DNA of 58,263 nucleotides from Streptococcus gallolyticus (GCF_003337175.1 NZ_NETH01000008.1:1-58263); one strand, 5' to 3'; counted from the stretch's first letter, positions 18,163-28,126 are shown. Notes: generated by a model from the letters alone, not told the origin. Numbers and translations: made by a program.

Positions 18163-18419
18163 CTAGCTACCACAAAAAACAGTTGTGGGCATTTTTAATA
18201 TTGTCATGATTAAACAGTAATCAGACTGAGAATTTGAGACTGAAAAGCTCATTAATCTCTTGCCTTGTATTATTAAAAATACAAAGCACAACCTTTACGA
18301 TTTTACCAAAAATCCTAGTGTTTGTCATGCCTTACTGGTATGAGTGTCCTATGTTTTACCACATGATAGCATTGAAAACGTGGAAGTAATTATTTTTTAA
18401 GGGATACGAGGAGATCCAT

Positions 18420-19176
18420 TTGGAAGCTTCAGAAACACGTCGAAAAGCTAGAGAATTTCTTAAAACACTCTCTGGTAAATATCAACTATTTATTGTTTCT
18501 ATTGTTTTAGCGATTCTTACCGTTTCAGTTTCTTATCGTCAAGCAATTTTTACAACAAGCAACGGTACTGAATTTAGCATCACAGAATCAGTTCCAAGTA
18601 TCAGTGGAATTCTGTCTGTACTATTTCTTGCATCAGCAAGCTATGCTGTACTTGACGTGATTCGTCTCAAACGTGACCACGTCGAAGTAGGAGATAACAT
18701 GATTGTCTTTTCAAACGAATTATTTGGGAAATACGTTTTGACAGCTATTTTAAAATGGCTTTTCTCTTCTTACTGGTCTTTGATTGCTGGGGTCGGAATA
18801 GTCATTTTTGCTATCGGAATTGCTGACGCAGCTATAGATAATCTGTTGCAGGATGGGTACTGTGATTATTGGTTTGATTGCGATGATTGCAGGATTTGTA
18901 CTTGCTATTATGAAAAACTATTCATACAGCATGACAACCTACATCCTTTATGATGATGTCCAAAACGGCACTTATGAAGGTCCTCGTAGCATTAGTGATA
19001 AGAGTACAAAACTAATGAAAGGAAACAGATGGCGTTTCTTCTGCCTACAATTTAGCTTCATTGGTTGGTATATTTTAACAGCATTCACTTGTGGTTTGCT
19101 TTACTTCTACACACTACCATATACCACAACAGCTAACCGCTTCTTCTACGAAGATTTACTAGAAAATGCTGAATAA
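18420..19176 (+). pseudogene. DUF975 membrane protein gene, frame-shifted
   Basis: Two overlapping frames make one DUF975 protein: 18420-about 18850 gives the N-terminal half (MEASETRRKAREFLKTLSGK, three membrane segments) and 18853-19176 in another frame gives the C-terminal half (MGTVIIGLIAMIAGFVLAIMKNYSYSMTTYIL). The join is near 18840-18855. The start is TTG 18420, six bases after GAGGAG. Function of the family is unknown. A real frameshift or a sequencing error cannot be told apart here. Confidence 0.8.
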
Positions 19177-19251
19177 TATAACAAATCACCCTAGCCTTGC
19201 TAAGGTGATTTGTTTATGTTCAGGTTTATGACCAAAGTCCAACTTGAACTT

Positions 19252-19749
19252 TTACTTATCCTCGTAATAGGTCATAAAAGATTCACCTGCTGCTTTTAGT
19301 TTTTCTTGGCATTTTGGGCAAATACCATAAGCTGTCAGTTGAATTTTTGTGATTTGATAACCAGTTTGTTCATAAGCTTCTTTGCCAATATCAATGGCAT
19401 CAACATCCATAAAATCAGCAATTTCACCACAGTTTTTACAAACAATGTTAATGTGCTGATGTCCCATAAAATCATAGTAAGTTGTGGTGTCGTTTGTTAC
19501 TTTTAACTCGGCAACAAATCCTTCATCAACCAATACTTTCAGATTGTTATAAACCGTTGCTAAACTCATATTAGGGTGTTCTGGCAATAGGTCTCTATAA
19601 ATTTTATCGGCACTAGGGTGCTCATGGCTATTTATCATATAAGCAATAATGGCTTTACGAGTCTCCGTTATACGGATGTGTTTCTTTTTGAGATGCTCAA
19701 TGACATTCTCATAGGCATCCAAGGGACGGTGGTGAGTGTGAACATCCAT
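19252..19749 (-). CDS. perR: Fur-family peroxide regulator
   Basis: Protein of 165 residues with a winged helix (residues about 20-90: RITETRKAIIAYMI, SLATVYNNLKVLVDEG) and a dimerisation domain with two zinc-binding CxxC pairs (VCKNCGE and ICPKCQEK). The regulatory-metal ligands HHRP, D and H residues (GHQHINIVC) are present. Streptococci have a single Fur-type PerR that senses peroxide through iron-catalysed His oxidation. ATG 19749 follows AAGGAG by seven bases; the frame runs further upstream without a ribosome site. A TATAAT lies at about 19780-19785 on the minus strand. Confidence 0.93.
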   Translation of the reverse strand: MDVHTHHRPLDAYENVIEHLKKKHIRITETRKAIIAYMINSHEHPSADKIYRDLLPEHPNMSLATVYNNLKVLVDEGFVAELKVTNDTTTYYDFMGHQHINIVCKNCGEIADFMDVDAIDIGKEAYEQTGYQITKIQLTAYGICPKCQEKLKAAGESFMTYYEDK

Positions 19750-19943
19750 TATGGCTCTCCTTATCTCATTTACTAAGTTCATTATATCATAGTTTAAAAA
19801 AGTACATGTCAATACATGCTCACCTATTTTATTACAAAAATCAGACAATTTCAAGTTACTGAGAGATTTTTTAGTGAAAATTAATGAAATCGGATTTTTG
19901 AAATGCTTCTTTTGGATTTTTTGTAACTATCGACATCAATTTC

Positions 19944-19992
19944 TTGACTATTTCTCGGATTTGGTTTTATAATATATCTGTCGTTAACGACA
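19944..19992 (+). promoter_or_regulatory. padC promoter with PadR-type operator
   Basis: TTGACT (19944-19949), 18-nt spacer, TATAAT (19968-19973). A perfect 14-bp palindrome, TGTCGTTAACGACA (19979-19992), covers the expected transcription start. With padR downstream, it is the obvious operator; phenolic acids would relieve repression. Confidence 0.75.
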
Positions 19993-20018
19993 TAAAATAA
20001 TCAAAAGGAGAGCAACAG

Positions 20019-20555
20019 ATGACAAAAACATTTAAAACTTTGGACGATTTTTTAGGAACTCACTTTATTTACACTTACGATAATGGTTGGGAATACGAAT
20101 GGTATGCTAAAAATGACCACACTGTTGATTATCGTATTCATGGCGGTATGGTTGCGGGGCGTTGGGTCAAAGACCAAGAAGCCAATATCGTTATGCTCAC
20201 AGAAGGTGTTTATAAAGTTGCTTGGACAGAACCAACTGGTACTGACGTTGCCCTTGATTTCGTGCCTAATGAGAAAAAATTGAACGGTACGATTTTCTTT
20301 CCTGCTTGGGTTCATGAACATCCTGAAATTACGGTTTGCTTCCAAAATGAACACATTGATTTAATGGAAGAATCTCGCGAAAAATACGCTACTTATCCAA
20401 AATTAGTCGTTCCTGAATTTGCTCACATTACCTATATGGGTGATGCGGGGCAAAATAACGAAGATGTCATCTCTGAAGCACCATACGAAGGCTTACCAGA
20501 TGACATTCGTAATGGGAAATACTTTGATGATAATTACAAACGTTTGACAAAATAA
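20019..20555 (+). CDS. padC: Phenolic acid decarboxylase
   Basis: Protein of 178 residues, normal length, that decarboxylates p-coumaric, ferulic and caffeic acids to vinyl phenols. Family blocks are present: [55 protein letters not shown] and [13 protein letters not shown] follows AAAAGGAG. The trait fits streptococci that meet plant phenolics. padR follows 64 bp downstream on the same strand. Confidence 0.97.
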   Translation: MTKTFKTLDDFLGTHFIYTYDNGWEYEWYAKNDHTVDYRIHGGMVAGRWVKDQEANIVMLTEGVYKVAWTEPTGTDVALDFVPNEKKLNGTIFFPAWVHEHPEITVCFQNEHIDLMEESREKYATYPKLVVPEFAHITYMGDAGQNNEDVISEAPYEGLPDDIRNGKYFDDNYKRLTK

Positions 20556-20619
20556 TGAGCTAATCTGGCGAATTCTTGCTATACTAGTTATAAATAACGA
20601 TTCATTACAAGGAGGTCTT

Positions 20620-21174
20620 ATGCCTAAAGAACGTCTCTTACCCTATATCATTTTGGGGATTGTCAAACATTCTTCACCGATTACTGGGCAGGCTATTACG
20701 AAACAATTTGACAATGAGATTGGCGAATTTTGGCGTGCTTCTCATAGTCAGATTTACCCTGAATTAAAACGTATGTCCAATGACAATTGGCTCAAACAAA
20801 CGACCTCTGAAGGTAATGCTAAGGAAAAATATTACCAATTAACGAGTGAGGGGGAAGCAATTCTTTCTAACTGGTTAGAGGAGACGGTCGAGGAAGCACC
20901 TATTCAAAAGGACCTTTTCTCTTTAAAAATGTTCTTTATCCACGACCAATCTAATCCACGGATTTTGTCCTTATTAGAGGAAGAGCGTCAGATTTTGCTA
21001 GAACAGCTGGCGCATTTTAAAATGCGCGAAAAATTACTTTTTTCAAGCTCAAAAGATATTAATCGTGCCTACGGTCACTACCTTATCCTAAGCCGCGCCA
21101 TTTCGCGTGTTAGCAGTCAATTGAGCTGGATTGAAGACACTATCCAGCAATGGCAGAAACATCAAAAAAACTGA
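20620..21174 (+). CDS. padR: PadR-family transcriptional repressor
   Basis: Protein of 184 residues: winged helix (residues 1-85, LPYIILGIVKHSSPITGQAI and FWRASHSQIYPELKRM) followed by a coiled, all-helical dimerisation domain of the Vir_act_alpha_C type. Together with the adjacent decarboxylase this is the phenolic-acid-stress repressor. Ribosome site AAGGAGG is directly upstream; transcription is probably from padC. Confidence 0.95.
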   Translation: MPKERLLPYIILGIVKHSSPITGQAITKQFDNEIGEFWRASHSQIYPELKRMSNDNWLKQTTSEGNAKEKYYQLTSEGEAILSNWLEETVEEAPIQKDLFSLKMFFIHDQSNPRILSLLEEERQILLEQLAHFKMREKLLFSSSKDINRAYGHYLILSRAISRVSSQLSWIEDTIQQWQKHQKN

Positions 21175-21205
21175 GAATCCGCAAAAAGCGACTCTCAGTT
21201 TTTTT
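21164..21205. terminator. Bidirectional terminator after padR
   Basis: AAAAAACTGAGA pairs with TCTCAGTTTTTT; it overlaps the last padR codons and lies between convergent genes. Confidence 0.85.
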
Positions 21206-21211
21206 GTTAGC

Positions 21212-21634
21212 TTACAAGCCTTGATATTCAATCTTGATGCATTTGTTCATAACAATTTTATCACGTCCTGCAGCTTGTAACATATCAGCAGCTTCTTGAC
21301 TTTCTAGACCAAGTTGCGCCCAGAAAATGTCGGCATCTGTTTCAATGAAATCTTTGGCAACTTCTGGTAGAAATTCACTTCGTCTGAAAACATCAACAAT
21401 GTCAATGTGGACAGGAACGTCTTGAAGTCTAGCATAGGCTGTCTCGTTTAAAATTTTCTGTCCTGCTAATCTTGGATTGACAGGAATAATCGTATAGCCA
21501 GCTTCTTGCATGATTTTTGAAACGCCATAAGCTGGGCTATTTTCACGATGTGATAAACCAACAACAGCAATGGTTTTGGCATTTTTTAAATAATCAGTAA
21601 TCACATCTTGACTAGGATTTTGAAATGTTGTCAT
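21212..21634 (-). CDS. CoA-binding (succinyl-CoA synthetase-like) domain protein
   Basis: Protein of 140 residues made of a single Rossmann-type CoA-binding domain (YccU/COG1832): TIAVVGLSHRENSPAYGVSKIMQEAGYTIIPVNP, then IDIVDVFRRSEFLP and the end block IVMNKCIKIEY. Function unknown. ATG 21634 follows AAAGGAGG at the right distance; the frame starts 14 codons earlier. Confidence 0.9.
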   Translation of the reverse strand: MTTFQNPSQDVITDYLKNAKTIAVVGLSHRENSPAYGVSKIMQEAGYTIIPVNPRLAGQKILNETAYARLQDVPVHIDIVDVFRRSEFLPEVAKDFIETDADIFWAQLGLESQEAADMLQAAGRDKIVMNKCIKIEYQGL

Positions 21635-21733
21635 CTGGCTACCTCCTTTGTATGACGTTTTTCTTAAGGATAACATAGTTGCTGCAAAAATCGATCGGAG
21701 GCTAATACACTGATAAATCAGCTTTTACACCCC

Positions 21734-21953
21734 TTTTGACATCAAGCTTTGCTTGACTCTATTTCCAACCTCAAAAGATTCCCAAAACCTTTTGAGCCAT
21801 GTGGGGGTGGGGTATAAAGGTTGGGGGAAGCTTTATTATCGGGAATCAACTTAGGAAGTCAGTGTCAAAAACAGTCTGGGAATAGACCATTTTGGGTCAC
21901 CAAGAAGAAATGAAGACCTGCTGAAAATTATATTTCTTTGCAATTACCGATTC
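21734..21953 (-). repeat. Intergenic repeat, copy B (about 220 bp)
   Basis: Inverted relative to copy A at 10493-10714 and similar across the full length. It fills the gap between polA and the CoA-binding protein gene. Its palindromes (TCAAGCTTTGCTTGA; CTCAAAAG/CTTTTGAG; TAAAGGTTG-AAGCTTTA) are kept, some with paired changes, suggesting that the hairpins matter. Confidence 0.85.
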
Positions 21954-21977
21954 TATCAGACTCCCAGTTTTTTATTT

Positions 21978-24614
21978 CTATTTTGCTTCGTACCATGTTT
22001 GTCCTGCATTTTCGTCTGCAATGAGGGGTACTGATAAGTCAATCGCTGATTCCATGGTTTCTTTGACCAATGTTTTAACGGCTTCAAGTTCATCTTTTGG
22101 TACTTGAAGAATGATTTCATCGTGTACTTGTAGAAGCATTTTTGTCTTGAATTGACCATCAACTAGAGCTTTGTCAAGGTTAATCATGGCAATTTTGAGA
22201 ATATCTGCTGCGCTACCTTGGATTGGTGAGTTGATCGCTGTGCGCTCTGCAAATTGACGACTATTGAACTGACGTGAATTAATATCTGGCAACTCTCGGC
22301 GACGGTGGAAAAGCGTTTCGACATAACCTTTGTCTTTGGCATCACGTACCACGCGCTCCATGTAATTTTTAATACCTGGATAGCGTTCAAAATACGTTTC
22401 AATGTATTGTTTAGCCACTTGACGTGGAATGCCGAGGTTATTAGCAAGCCCGTAATCTGAAATGCCGTAAACAATACCAAAGTTAACAGCCTTAGCGTTG
22501 CGACGGTCATTTGGTGTGACATCTTCTGGTTTTTCAATGCCAAAGACACGCATGGCTGTTGACGTGTGAATGTCTGCTCCTTCACGGAAAGCCGCAATCA
22601 AATGCTCATCATTTGAAATGTGGGCTAGAACACGCAATTCGATTTGTGAGTAGTCAGAACTTAAAAGCACTTCATCTTCTGTCTCTGGGACAAATGCTTT
22701 ACGAATCAAGCGCCCTTGTTCCAAACGTACTGGGATGTTTTGCAAGTTAGGGTCGACACTAGACAAACGACCTGTTTGCGTCAAATCTTGTAAGTAGCGG
22801 GTGTGAATTTTTCCATCCTGCAAAATGAAATCCTGCAAACCAACGATATAAGTTGATTGCAATTTGGCAATTTGGCGATATTCCAAAATTTTAGACACGA
22901 TCGGCGAGATTGGCGCCAATCGTTCCAAGACATCCACCGCTGTTGAATAGCCTGTCTTGGTTTTCTTCGTGTAGCTTGTTGGCAATTGCATCTTGTCAAA
23001 GAGCAATTCACCCAATTGTTTGGGCGAGTTGATATTAAATGCCATGCCCGCCAAATCGTAAATTTCTTGTGTCAACTCATCGATAACAGCCTGATTAGAA
23101 GCTTCCATTTCTTGAAGCGTTGCTTTTTTAACCGAAATACCTGCAATTTCCATTTTAGCAAGGACATTTGCCAAGGGTTGCTCCATGTCAAAGAGAAGGC
23201 TTGCTTGTTGGTGTTCTGTCAACTTGTCTAGCATGACTTTCTCAGAATGGTTCAAAACCACAATCTTACGTGCTAAATGGCTGAGCAGCACCGCTTGTTC
23301 AGGAACAGCACGCTTAACCCCCTTGCCATAAACAGCTTCGTCACTATCTAAAACATCATCCGTGTAAAGTCGTGCTATGGTTGATAGTTCATTGTCATCA
23401 ACCGTTGATAGGAGGTATTTTGCCAAACGGCTATCAAATGCTGGCGCTGGTAAATCAACACCCAGATGACTAAGCAAGACTTTGCTACGTTTAAAATCGT
23501 AAGTTTTGATTGGTTTAGCTAGCGCTGCTTTGAACAAATCGTCCTTGAGAAGATCAAGATTGGTTGACGCATAAATCGCCTTGTCATTTCCCCAAGCAAA
23601 GCCAATGCTATTTTCAACGTGATAATTATCACCCAAGATTTCAAAATAGAAAAATTGGTCATCCGTGAACATCTCCGCACTCACGCTATCCACCTCGGTG
23701 TAGTTAACGTCGAATTTTTCTTGTTTCTTCGGAGCACCTAGATTGTCTTTAAATTGTTTGAAGCCCATTTCATCGTAAAATGGTACTAATTTGTCCAAAT
23801 CTGGTCCTTGATAGTTGATGTCGTCCAAACCAATGGTAATCGGTGCACTGATATTGATAGTCGCCAAAGTCTTAGATAAGAAAGCTTGCTCTTTATCATT
23901 AATCAAGTTTTCTTTCATCTTAGATTTTTTCATACCGTCAATGCTTTCGTAAACACCTTCAAGGCTACCGTATTCTAAGAGCAATTTAAGACCAGTTTTT
24001 TCGCCAATTTTTGTAACGCCAGGGATATTATCTGATTTATCCCCCATGAGCGCTTTAAGGTCAATGAATTGTTTAGGAGTGATTCCCATTTTTTCCATGA
24101 GGTAAGCTGGGGTGAATGCTTCAAATTCTGCCACACCTTTTTTGGAAATTTCAATGGTTGTGTTGTTATCAGCTAATTGAATAAGGTCTTTATCTCCGCT
24201 GACAATGGTAACGTCGTACTCGTCCGCATTTTCAGCTAATTTATCCAATGTTCCGATGATGTCATCAGCTTCGTAATTTTCCAAATCATAGAAAGTAATG
24301 CCAAGTGCACTAAGCATTTCACGAATGTAAGGCAATTGCTCACGGAATTCATCTGGTGTTTTGGCACGACCTGCCTTGTAATCTTTGTACATTTCTGTAC
24401 GGAAAGTCGTCTTACCAGCATCAAAAGCCACCAAAACGTGTGTTGGCTTGATTCTTTCTAATAAATGATTGAGCATGAGGTGAAAACCGTAAATGGCATT
24501 GGTATGCAAACCAGCACGATTTTTAAAGCGATCAATCTGATGATACAGTGCAAAAAAGGCACGATAAGCAACGGATGACCCGTCAATTAAAAGTAATTTT
24601 TTCTTGTTTTCCAT
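21978..24614 (-). CDS. polA: DNA polymerase I
   Basis: Protein of 878 residues. Residues 1-about 290 form the 5'-3' exonuclease (LLIDGSSVAYRAFFAL, VSGDKDLIQLAD, GDKSDNIPGV). The middle 3'-5' exonuclease-like domain lacks the usual catalytic acidic residues (FFYFEILGDNYHVENS where DTE is expected), as is usual in Gram-positive PolA. The polymerase domain has SSDYSQIELRVLAH, RRNAKAVNFGIVYG and LQVHDEIILQV. Acts in Okazaki fragment processing and repair. Monocistronic; an AT-rich promoter area lies upstream. Confidence 0.98.
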   Translation of the reverse strand: MENKKKLLLIDGSSVAYRAFFALYHQIDRFKNRAGLHTNAIYGFHLMLNHLLERIKPTHVLVAFDAGKTTFRTEMYKDYKAGRAKTPDEFREQLPYIREMLSALGITFYDLENYEADDIIGTLDKLAENADEYDVTIVSGDKDLIQLADNNTTIEISKKGVAEFEAFTPAYLMEKMGITPKQFIDLKALMGDKSDNIPGVTKIGEKTGLKLLLEYGSLEGVYESIDGMKKSKMKENLINDKEQAFLSKTLATINISAPITIGLDDINYQGPDLDKLVPFYDEMGFKQFKDNLGAPKKQEKFDVNYTEVDSVSAEMFTDDQFFYFEILGDNYHVENSIGFAWGNDKAIYASTNLDLLKDDLFKAALAKPIKTYDFKRSKVLLSHLGVDLPAPAFDSRLAKYLLSTVDDNELSTIARLYTDDVLDSDEAVYGKGVKRAVPEQAVLLSHLARKIVVLNHSEKVMLDKLTEHQQASLLFDMEQPLANVLAKMEIAGISVKKATLQEMEASNQAVIDELTQEIYDLAGMAFNINSPKQLGELLFDKMQLPTSYTKKTKTGYSTAVDVLERLAPISPIVSKILEYRQIAKLQSTYIVGLQDFILQDGKIHTRYLQDLTQTGRLSSVDPNLQNIPVRLEQGRLIRKAFVPETEDEVLLSSDYSQIELRVLAHISNDEHLIAAFREGADIHTSTAMRVFGIEKPEDVTPNDRRNAKAVNFGIVYGISDYGLANNLGIPRQVAKQYIETYFERYPGIKNYMERVVRDAKDKGYVETLFHRRRELPDINSRQFNSRQFAERTAINSPIQGSAADILKIAMINLDKALVDGQFKTKMLLQVHDEIILQVPKDELEAVKTLVKETMESAIDLSVPLIADENAGQTWYEAK

Positions 24615-24812
24615 GGTTTTATTATAACATATCTTGAGCTTTCATTTGGCTTTGGAGGATTGAAGAAATCCTTTTTTCTGAATTTCCCTAAAATGACACA
24701 AAATCTCCACTTTGATAACATTTTTCTTGTCTTGGAGTTAATAAAGGCATTCATTTCAAAGATTATGGTGAATTTTCTGGTTTTCCTGTTTTTATCGGAA
24801 GAGCATTTTCCT

Positions 24813-24845
24813 CTTAAGATTTCTTTAAGGCTACCTTTTTATACT
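24813..24845 (+). promoter_or_regulatory. CiaR binding site and promoter of small RNA 2
   Basis: CTTAAG (24813-24818), N5, TTTAAG (24824-24829), then exactly 10 nt to the -10 TATACT (24840-24845). One mismatch to the CiaR direct repeat; geometry is identical to that at 8943-8975. Confidence 0.8.
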
Positions 24846-24851
24846 TTAATC

Positions 24852-24969
24852 ATTCCTAAAACTTTTACAGCTGGCTTTGCTAGCTAACATTCACTTTAGC
24901 ACCTCCCAAGCTAAGTGAATGTATCTTTTTCATAATCTCCTTAAAGTCTAGCCTTTGGCTAGGCTTTTT
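24852..24969 (+). ncRNA. cia-dependent small RNA (csRNA), copy 2
   Basis: Transcript of about 118 nt with three hairpins: AGCTGGC/GCTAGCT near 24869-24886, a long one CATTCACTT-AGC with GCT-AAGTGAATG around a loop holding ACCTCCC (24901-24907), and the terminator CTAGCC/GGCTAG (24948-24962) followed by GCT5. The ACCTCCC loop is complementary to a Shine-Dalgarno sequence, a hallmark of csRNAs. An overlapping 75-codon frame (24660-24887) ends inside the RNA and is not convincing. Confidence 0.8.
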
Positions 24970-24974
24970 GTGTT

Positions 24975-25010
24975 GAAAAAACACTTCCGCTATGCTGGAA
25001 GTGCTATTTT
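24975..25010 (-). terminator. Terminator of the AEC transporter gene
   Basis: CACTTCC (24982-24988) pairs with GGAAGTG (24997-25003); the six A residues at 24976-24981 give the U tract on the minus strand. Confidence 0.75.
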
Positions 25011-25014
25011 ATCA

Positions 25015-25959
25015 TTATAAATAATTCACTAAATACATCAAAATTGAGACGATAGGCATGGTGAGAAGGGTTGATTCAGTCACCATAATGGCTGCGTAAT
25101 CTGCGTCTGCTCCGTAAAGTTTTGCGACAACAGGGGCGTTTGTCATGACAGGCATGGCTGATTGGATGATAAAGACTTGTTTCATTAGTAACGGCATTTG
25201 CGTGTGGCTAACAATCACCATCATTAATAGCGGAGCGACAACAAAACGTCCTAAAAGGATCAAAACATTGTCTTTACTAAAACGCAGACGTGACAGCCCT
25301 GCATTTGCCACCGAAATCCCAATAAAAATCATTGATAGTGGAATCGTAAGGTTGCCCAAATAGTGAAAGTCGCTAAGTAAGAAGGCAGGCAGTTGGATGT
25401 TCAATAGCACCAAAATCACCCCAATAATAAAACCTAAAAGCGGGGGTGAGAAAATTTTTCGTAAACTGTCACGAAAGTCAATCGTAGCAGAATGACGCCC
25501 ATCTTTTTGGATAAAATAAGTTCCCATCGTCCAAAAGAAAGTCGTGTTGCACATGTAATAAACCAAAACGTAAGGAATGCTTTTATCGCCAAAAAGGGCT
25601 TGATTGATGGGCAATCCCACAAAAATGGTATTGGAATTAAAAAACATAGAAACAAACAAGCCCTGATGTTTTTTATCTACGGCAAATAGCTGCGCTACCG
25701 CCATGGCAATCGCAAGTAGAATAATCATCGAAAGAGCAGGAAAACGCAACTGTGGCAGCATTTTTAACAATTCATCAGCCGTGAAACGACCAACAATCGT
25801 ATAAATCATGTAACATGGTAAAGCCACTTTGGTAACCAATTTTGCAATCAAAGAGGGAGTCTGGTCATCAAACCAACCTTTTTTAGCTAAAACATAGCCC
25901 ACCATAACCATGACCAAAATCATTAAAACACCTGAAATACTATTCACAAACGTTGCCAT
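25015..25959 (-). CDS. AEC-family transporter (auxin efflux carrier/malate permease-like)
   Basis: Protein of 314 residues with about ten membrane segments in two halves and family segments such as MVGYVLAKKGWFDDQTPSLIAKLVTKVALPCYMIYTI, FVSMFFNSNTIFVGLPINQALFGD and QSAMPVMTNAPVVAKLYGADADYAA. Family members carry organic acids such as malate or malonate; the substrate here is unknown. It stands alone between the sRNA and the carbohydrate block. Confidence 0.9.
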   Translation of the reverse strand: MATFVNSISGVLMILVMVMVGYVLAKKGWFDDQTPSLIAKLVTKVALPCYMIYTIVGRFTADELLKMLPQLRFPALSMIILLAIAMAVAQLFAVDKKHQGLFVSMFFNSNTIFVGLPINQALFGDKSIPYVLVYYMCNTTFFWTMGTYFIQKDGRHSATIDFRDSLRKIFSPPLLGFIIGVILVLLNIQLPAFLLSDFHYLGNLTIPLSMIFIGISVANAGLSRLRFSKDNVLILLGRFVVAPLLMMVIVSHTQMPLLMKQVFIIQSAMPVMTNAPVVAKLYGADADYAAIMVTESTLLTMPIVSILMYLVNYL

Positions 25960-26155
25960 TACTTACTTCCTTTTAAACTAATTGCTTTCAGTATAGCATA
26001 TTTTCTTAGGTTTCTTAAGCACGGTTAAAAAATCAGTAAAAAACGACTGGAAAACAGTCGTTTTAATGTTAGGTATTAGCAAAAATACCTACTGTATTAA
26101 GGGAGTTCAAATACAGTAGGGAGGAAACGTTATCAAACTTCATTGCAAGTTAGCA

Positions 26156-28126
26156 TTAAAGCTGGTTGATCGTATCGATAACCTTATCAACTGTGAAACC
26201 GTAGTGTTCAATCACTTCTGATGCTGGTGCTGAAGCTCCAAACGTATCAATACCGATGACTTTGCCGTCTAAACCAACGTATTTATACCATGGTTGGGTT
26301 GCCGCCATTTCAATAGCAACACGTTTACGAACAGCATTTGGTAGAATCATTTCTTTATATTCTGCTGGTTGGGCATCAAATAATTCTGTTGACGGTACTG
26401 AAACAACGCGAACCTTACCACCTTGGGCAACTAGTTTTTTAGCCGCTTCTACCGCTAAATTAATTTCTGAACCTGATGCTAAAAGAATGGTGTCAAAATC
26501 TGTGCCTGATTCGTAAACAACATAAGCACCTTTTTCGACGGCTGTGAAACTTGTTCCTTTTTCAACAACTAGATTTTGACGTGTTAAAACAAGCGCTGTC
26601 GGCGTTGATTTTTGTGTCAAAGCATAGTGCCAAGCGCCCTGCGTTTCACGAGCATCTGCTGGGCGAAGCACTGTCAAATTTGGAATTGCTCGTAAACCTG
26701 ATAATTGTTCAATTGGCTCATGAGTTGGTCCGTCCTCACCAACAGCAATAGAATCATGAGTGAAAACATAGACAACTGGCAAGCCTTGGAGAGCAGACAG
26801 ACGCATGGCAGCTTTAAGATAATCAGAAAAGACAAAGAATGTCCCACCAAAAACGCGAAGCCCACCATGCAGTGCCATACCATTCAAAATAGTTGCCATA
26901 CCAAACTCACGAACTCCAAACTGAATATTGCGATTAAGGGGATGTTTGGCATCTTGTAAGCCATCATCGTTAATATAAGTCATATTTGAATGAGCAAGGT
27001 CAGCTGAGCCACCAAGAAAATTAGGAAGAACCGCTGCTGCCGCATTAATCGCAACTTGTGACGAGTGACGTGTTGCTTGTGAAAAGCCATCGTCAAAAAC
27101 AGGAAAATCTGCTTCTGTGAGCGTTGCTGGGTCCTCTCCTCTAATAATAGCCTCAACTTCTTTAGCTTCATTTGGATAGGCTGTTTTGTAGTCTGCGAGT
27201 ATTTCTAACCATTTTTGATATGCTGCAACCCCACGCTTCTCGACATTTTCTTTAAAATCAGCATAAACCTCTTTTGGAACGTCAAACGGTGGATACTCCC
27301 AGCCAAGATGACGTCGTGTGGCAGCTGTTTCTTTGGCACCGAGTGGAGCTCCGTGAACTGCATTGGTTCCACCTTTTGTTGGTGCACCGTAGCCAATCGT
27401 TGTTTTAATTTCAATCAAGCTTGGCTTGTTAGAAGCTTTTGCTTCTTCGATAGCAAGACTAATGGCATTGATATCTGTGCCATCTTCAACAATAGCAGTA
27501 TGCCAACCATAAGCATTGTAGCGTGCACGAACATTTTCAGTAAAAGCAGCATTTGTCTCACCATCTAGGCAAATATCATTTGAATCATAAAGAACAATCA
27601 ACTTATTCAATTGCTGTTTAGCTGCGTAAGATGATGCTTCGCCAGACACTCCTTCCATAAAGTCACCGTCACCAGCGATAACATAGGTATAGTGATTGAA
27701 AATTGGAAAATCTGGTTTATTGTATTTTGCAGCTAAGAAACGTTCCGCCTGTGCTAGTCCGACAGCCATAGAAATCCCTTGACCTAGTGGTCCAGAGGTT
27801 GCATCCACACCATCAGTATGACCGTATTCGGGATGACCTGGCGTTTTTGACCCCCATTGACGAAAATGTTTCAAATCATCAATCGTAACGTCAAATCCTG
27901 ACAAATGAAGAAGAGCATAAAGCAACATTGAACCATGCCCTGCTGACAAAATGAAGCGGTCGCGATTAATCCAGTTTGGAACAGCTGGATTGACATGTAA
28001 ATGGTTAGTGTAAAGACTGTACGCCATTGGAGCAGCACCCATAACGACTCCTGGATGACCTGATTTGGCTTTTTCAATGGCATCAATTCCTAAAAAACGA
28101 ATAGCATTAACAGATAATTGTGACAT
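26156..28126 (-). CDS. tkt: Transketolase
   Basis: Protein of 656 residues, full length. Thiamine diphosphate domain with SAGHGSML, GPLGQGISMAVGLA and the metal motif GDGDFMEG; pyrimidine domain with FVFSDYLKAAMRLSAL and THDSIAVGEDGPTHEPIEQL. It is the last gene of a ulaG-talC-tkt set, so it probably serves pentose phosphates made from ascorbate and related sugars. Confidence 0.98.
   Translation of the reverse strand: MSQLSVNAIRFLGIDAIEKAKSGHPGVVMGAAPMAYSLYTNHLHVNPAVPNWINRDRFILSAGHGSMLLYALLHLSGFDVTIDDLKHFRQWGSKTPGHPEYGHTDGVDATSGPLGQGISMAVGLAQAERFLAAKYNKPDFPIFNHYTYVIAGDGDFMEGVSGEASSYAAKQQLNKLIVLYDSNDICLDGETNAAFTENVRARYNAYGWHTAIVEDGTDINAISLAIEEAKASNKPSLIEIKTTIGYGAPTKGGTNAVHGAPLGAKETAATRRHLGWEYPPFDVPKEVYADFKENVEKRGVAAYQKWLEILADYKTAYPNEAKEVEAIIRGEDPATLTEADFPVFDDGFSQATRHSSQVAINAAAAVLPNFLGGSADLAHSNMTYINDDGLQDAKHPLNRNIQFGVREFGMATILNGMALHGGLRVFGGTFFVFSDYLKAAMRLSALQGLPVVYVFTHDSIAVGEDGPTHEPIEQLSGLRAIPNLTVLRPADARETQGAWHYALTQKSTPTALVLTRQNLVVEKGTSFTAVEKGAYVVYESGTDFDTILLASGSEINLAVEAAKKLVAQGGKVRVVSVPSTELFDAQPAEYKEMILPNAVRKRVAIEMAATQPWYKYVGLDGKVIGIDTFGASAPASEVIEHYGFTVDKVIDTINQL

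Noticed and set aside
24660-24887. 75-codon plus-strand frame upstream of the AEC gene
   Set aside because: Low-complexity Phe/Leu/Lys sequence with no ribosome site; it runs across the CiaR site and into the second csRNA.
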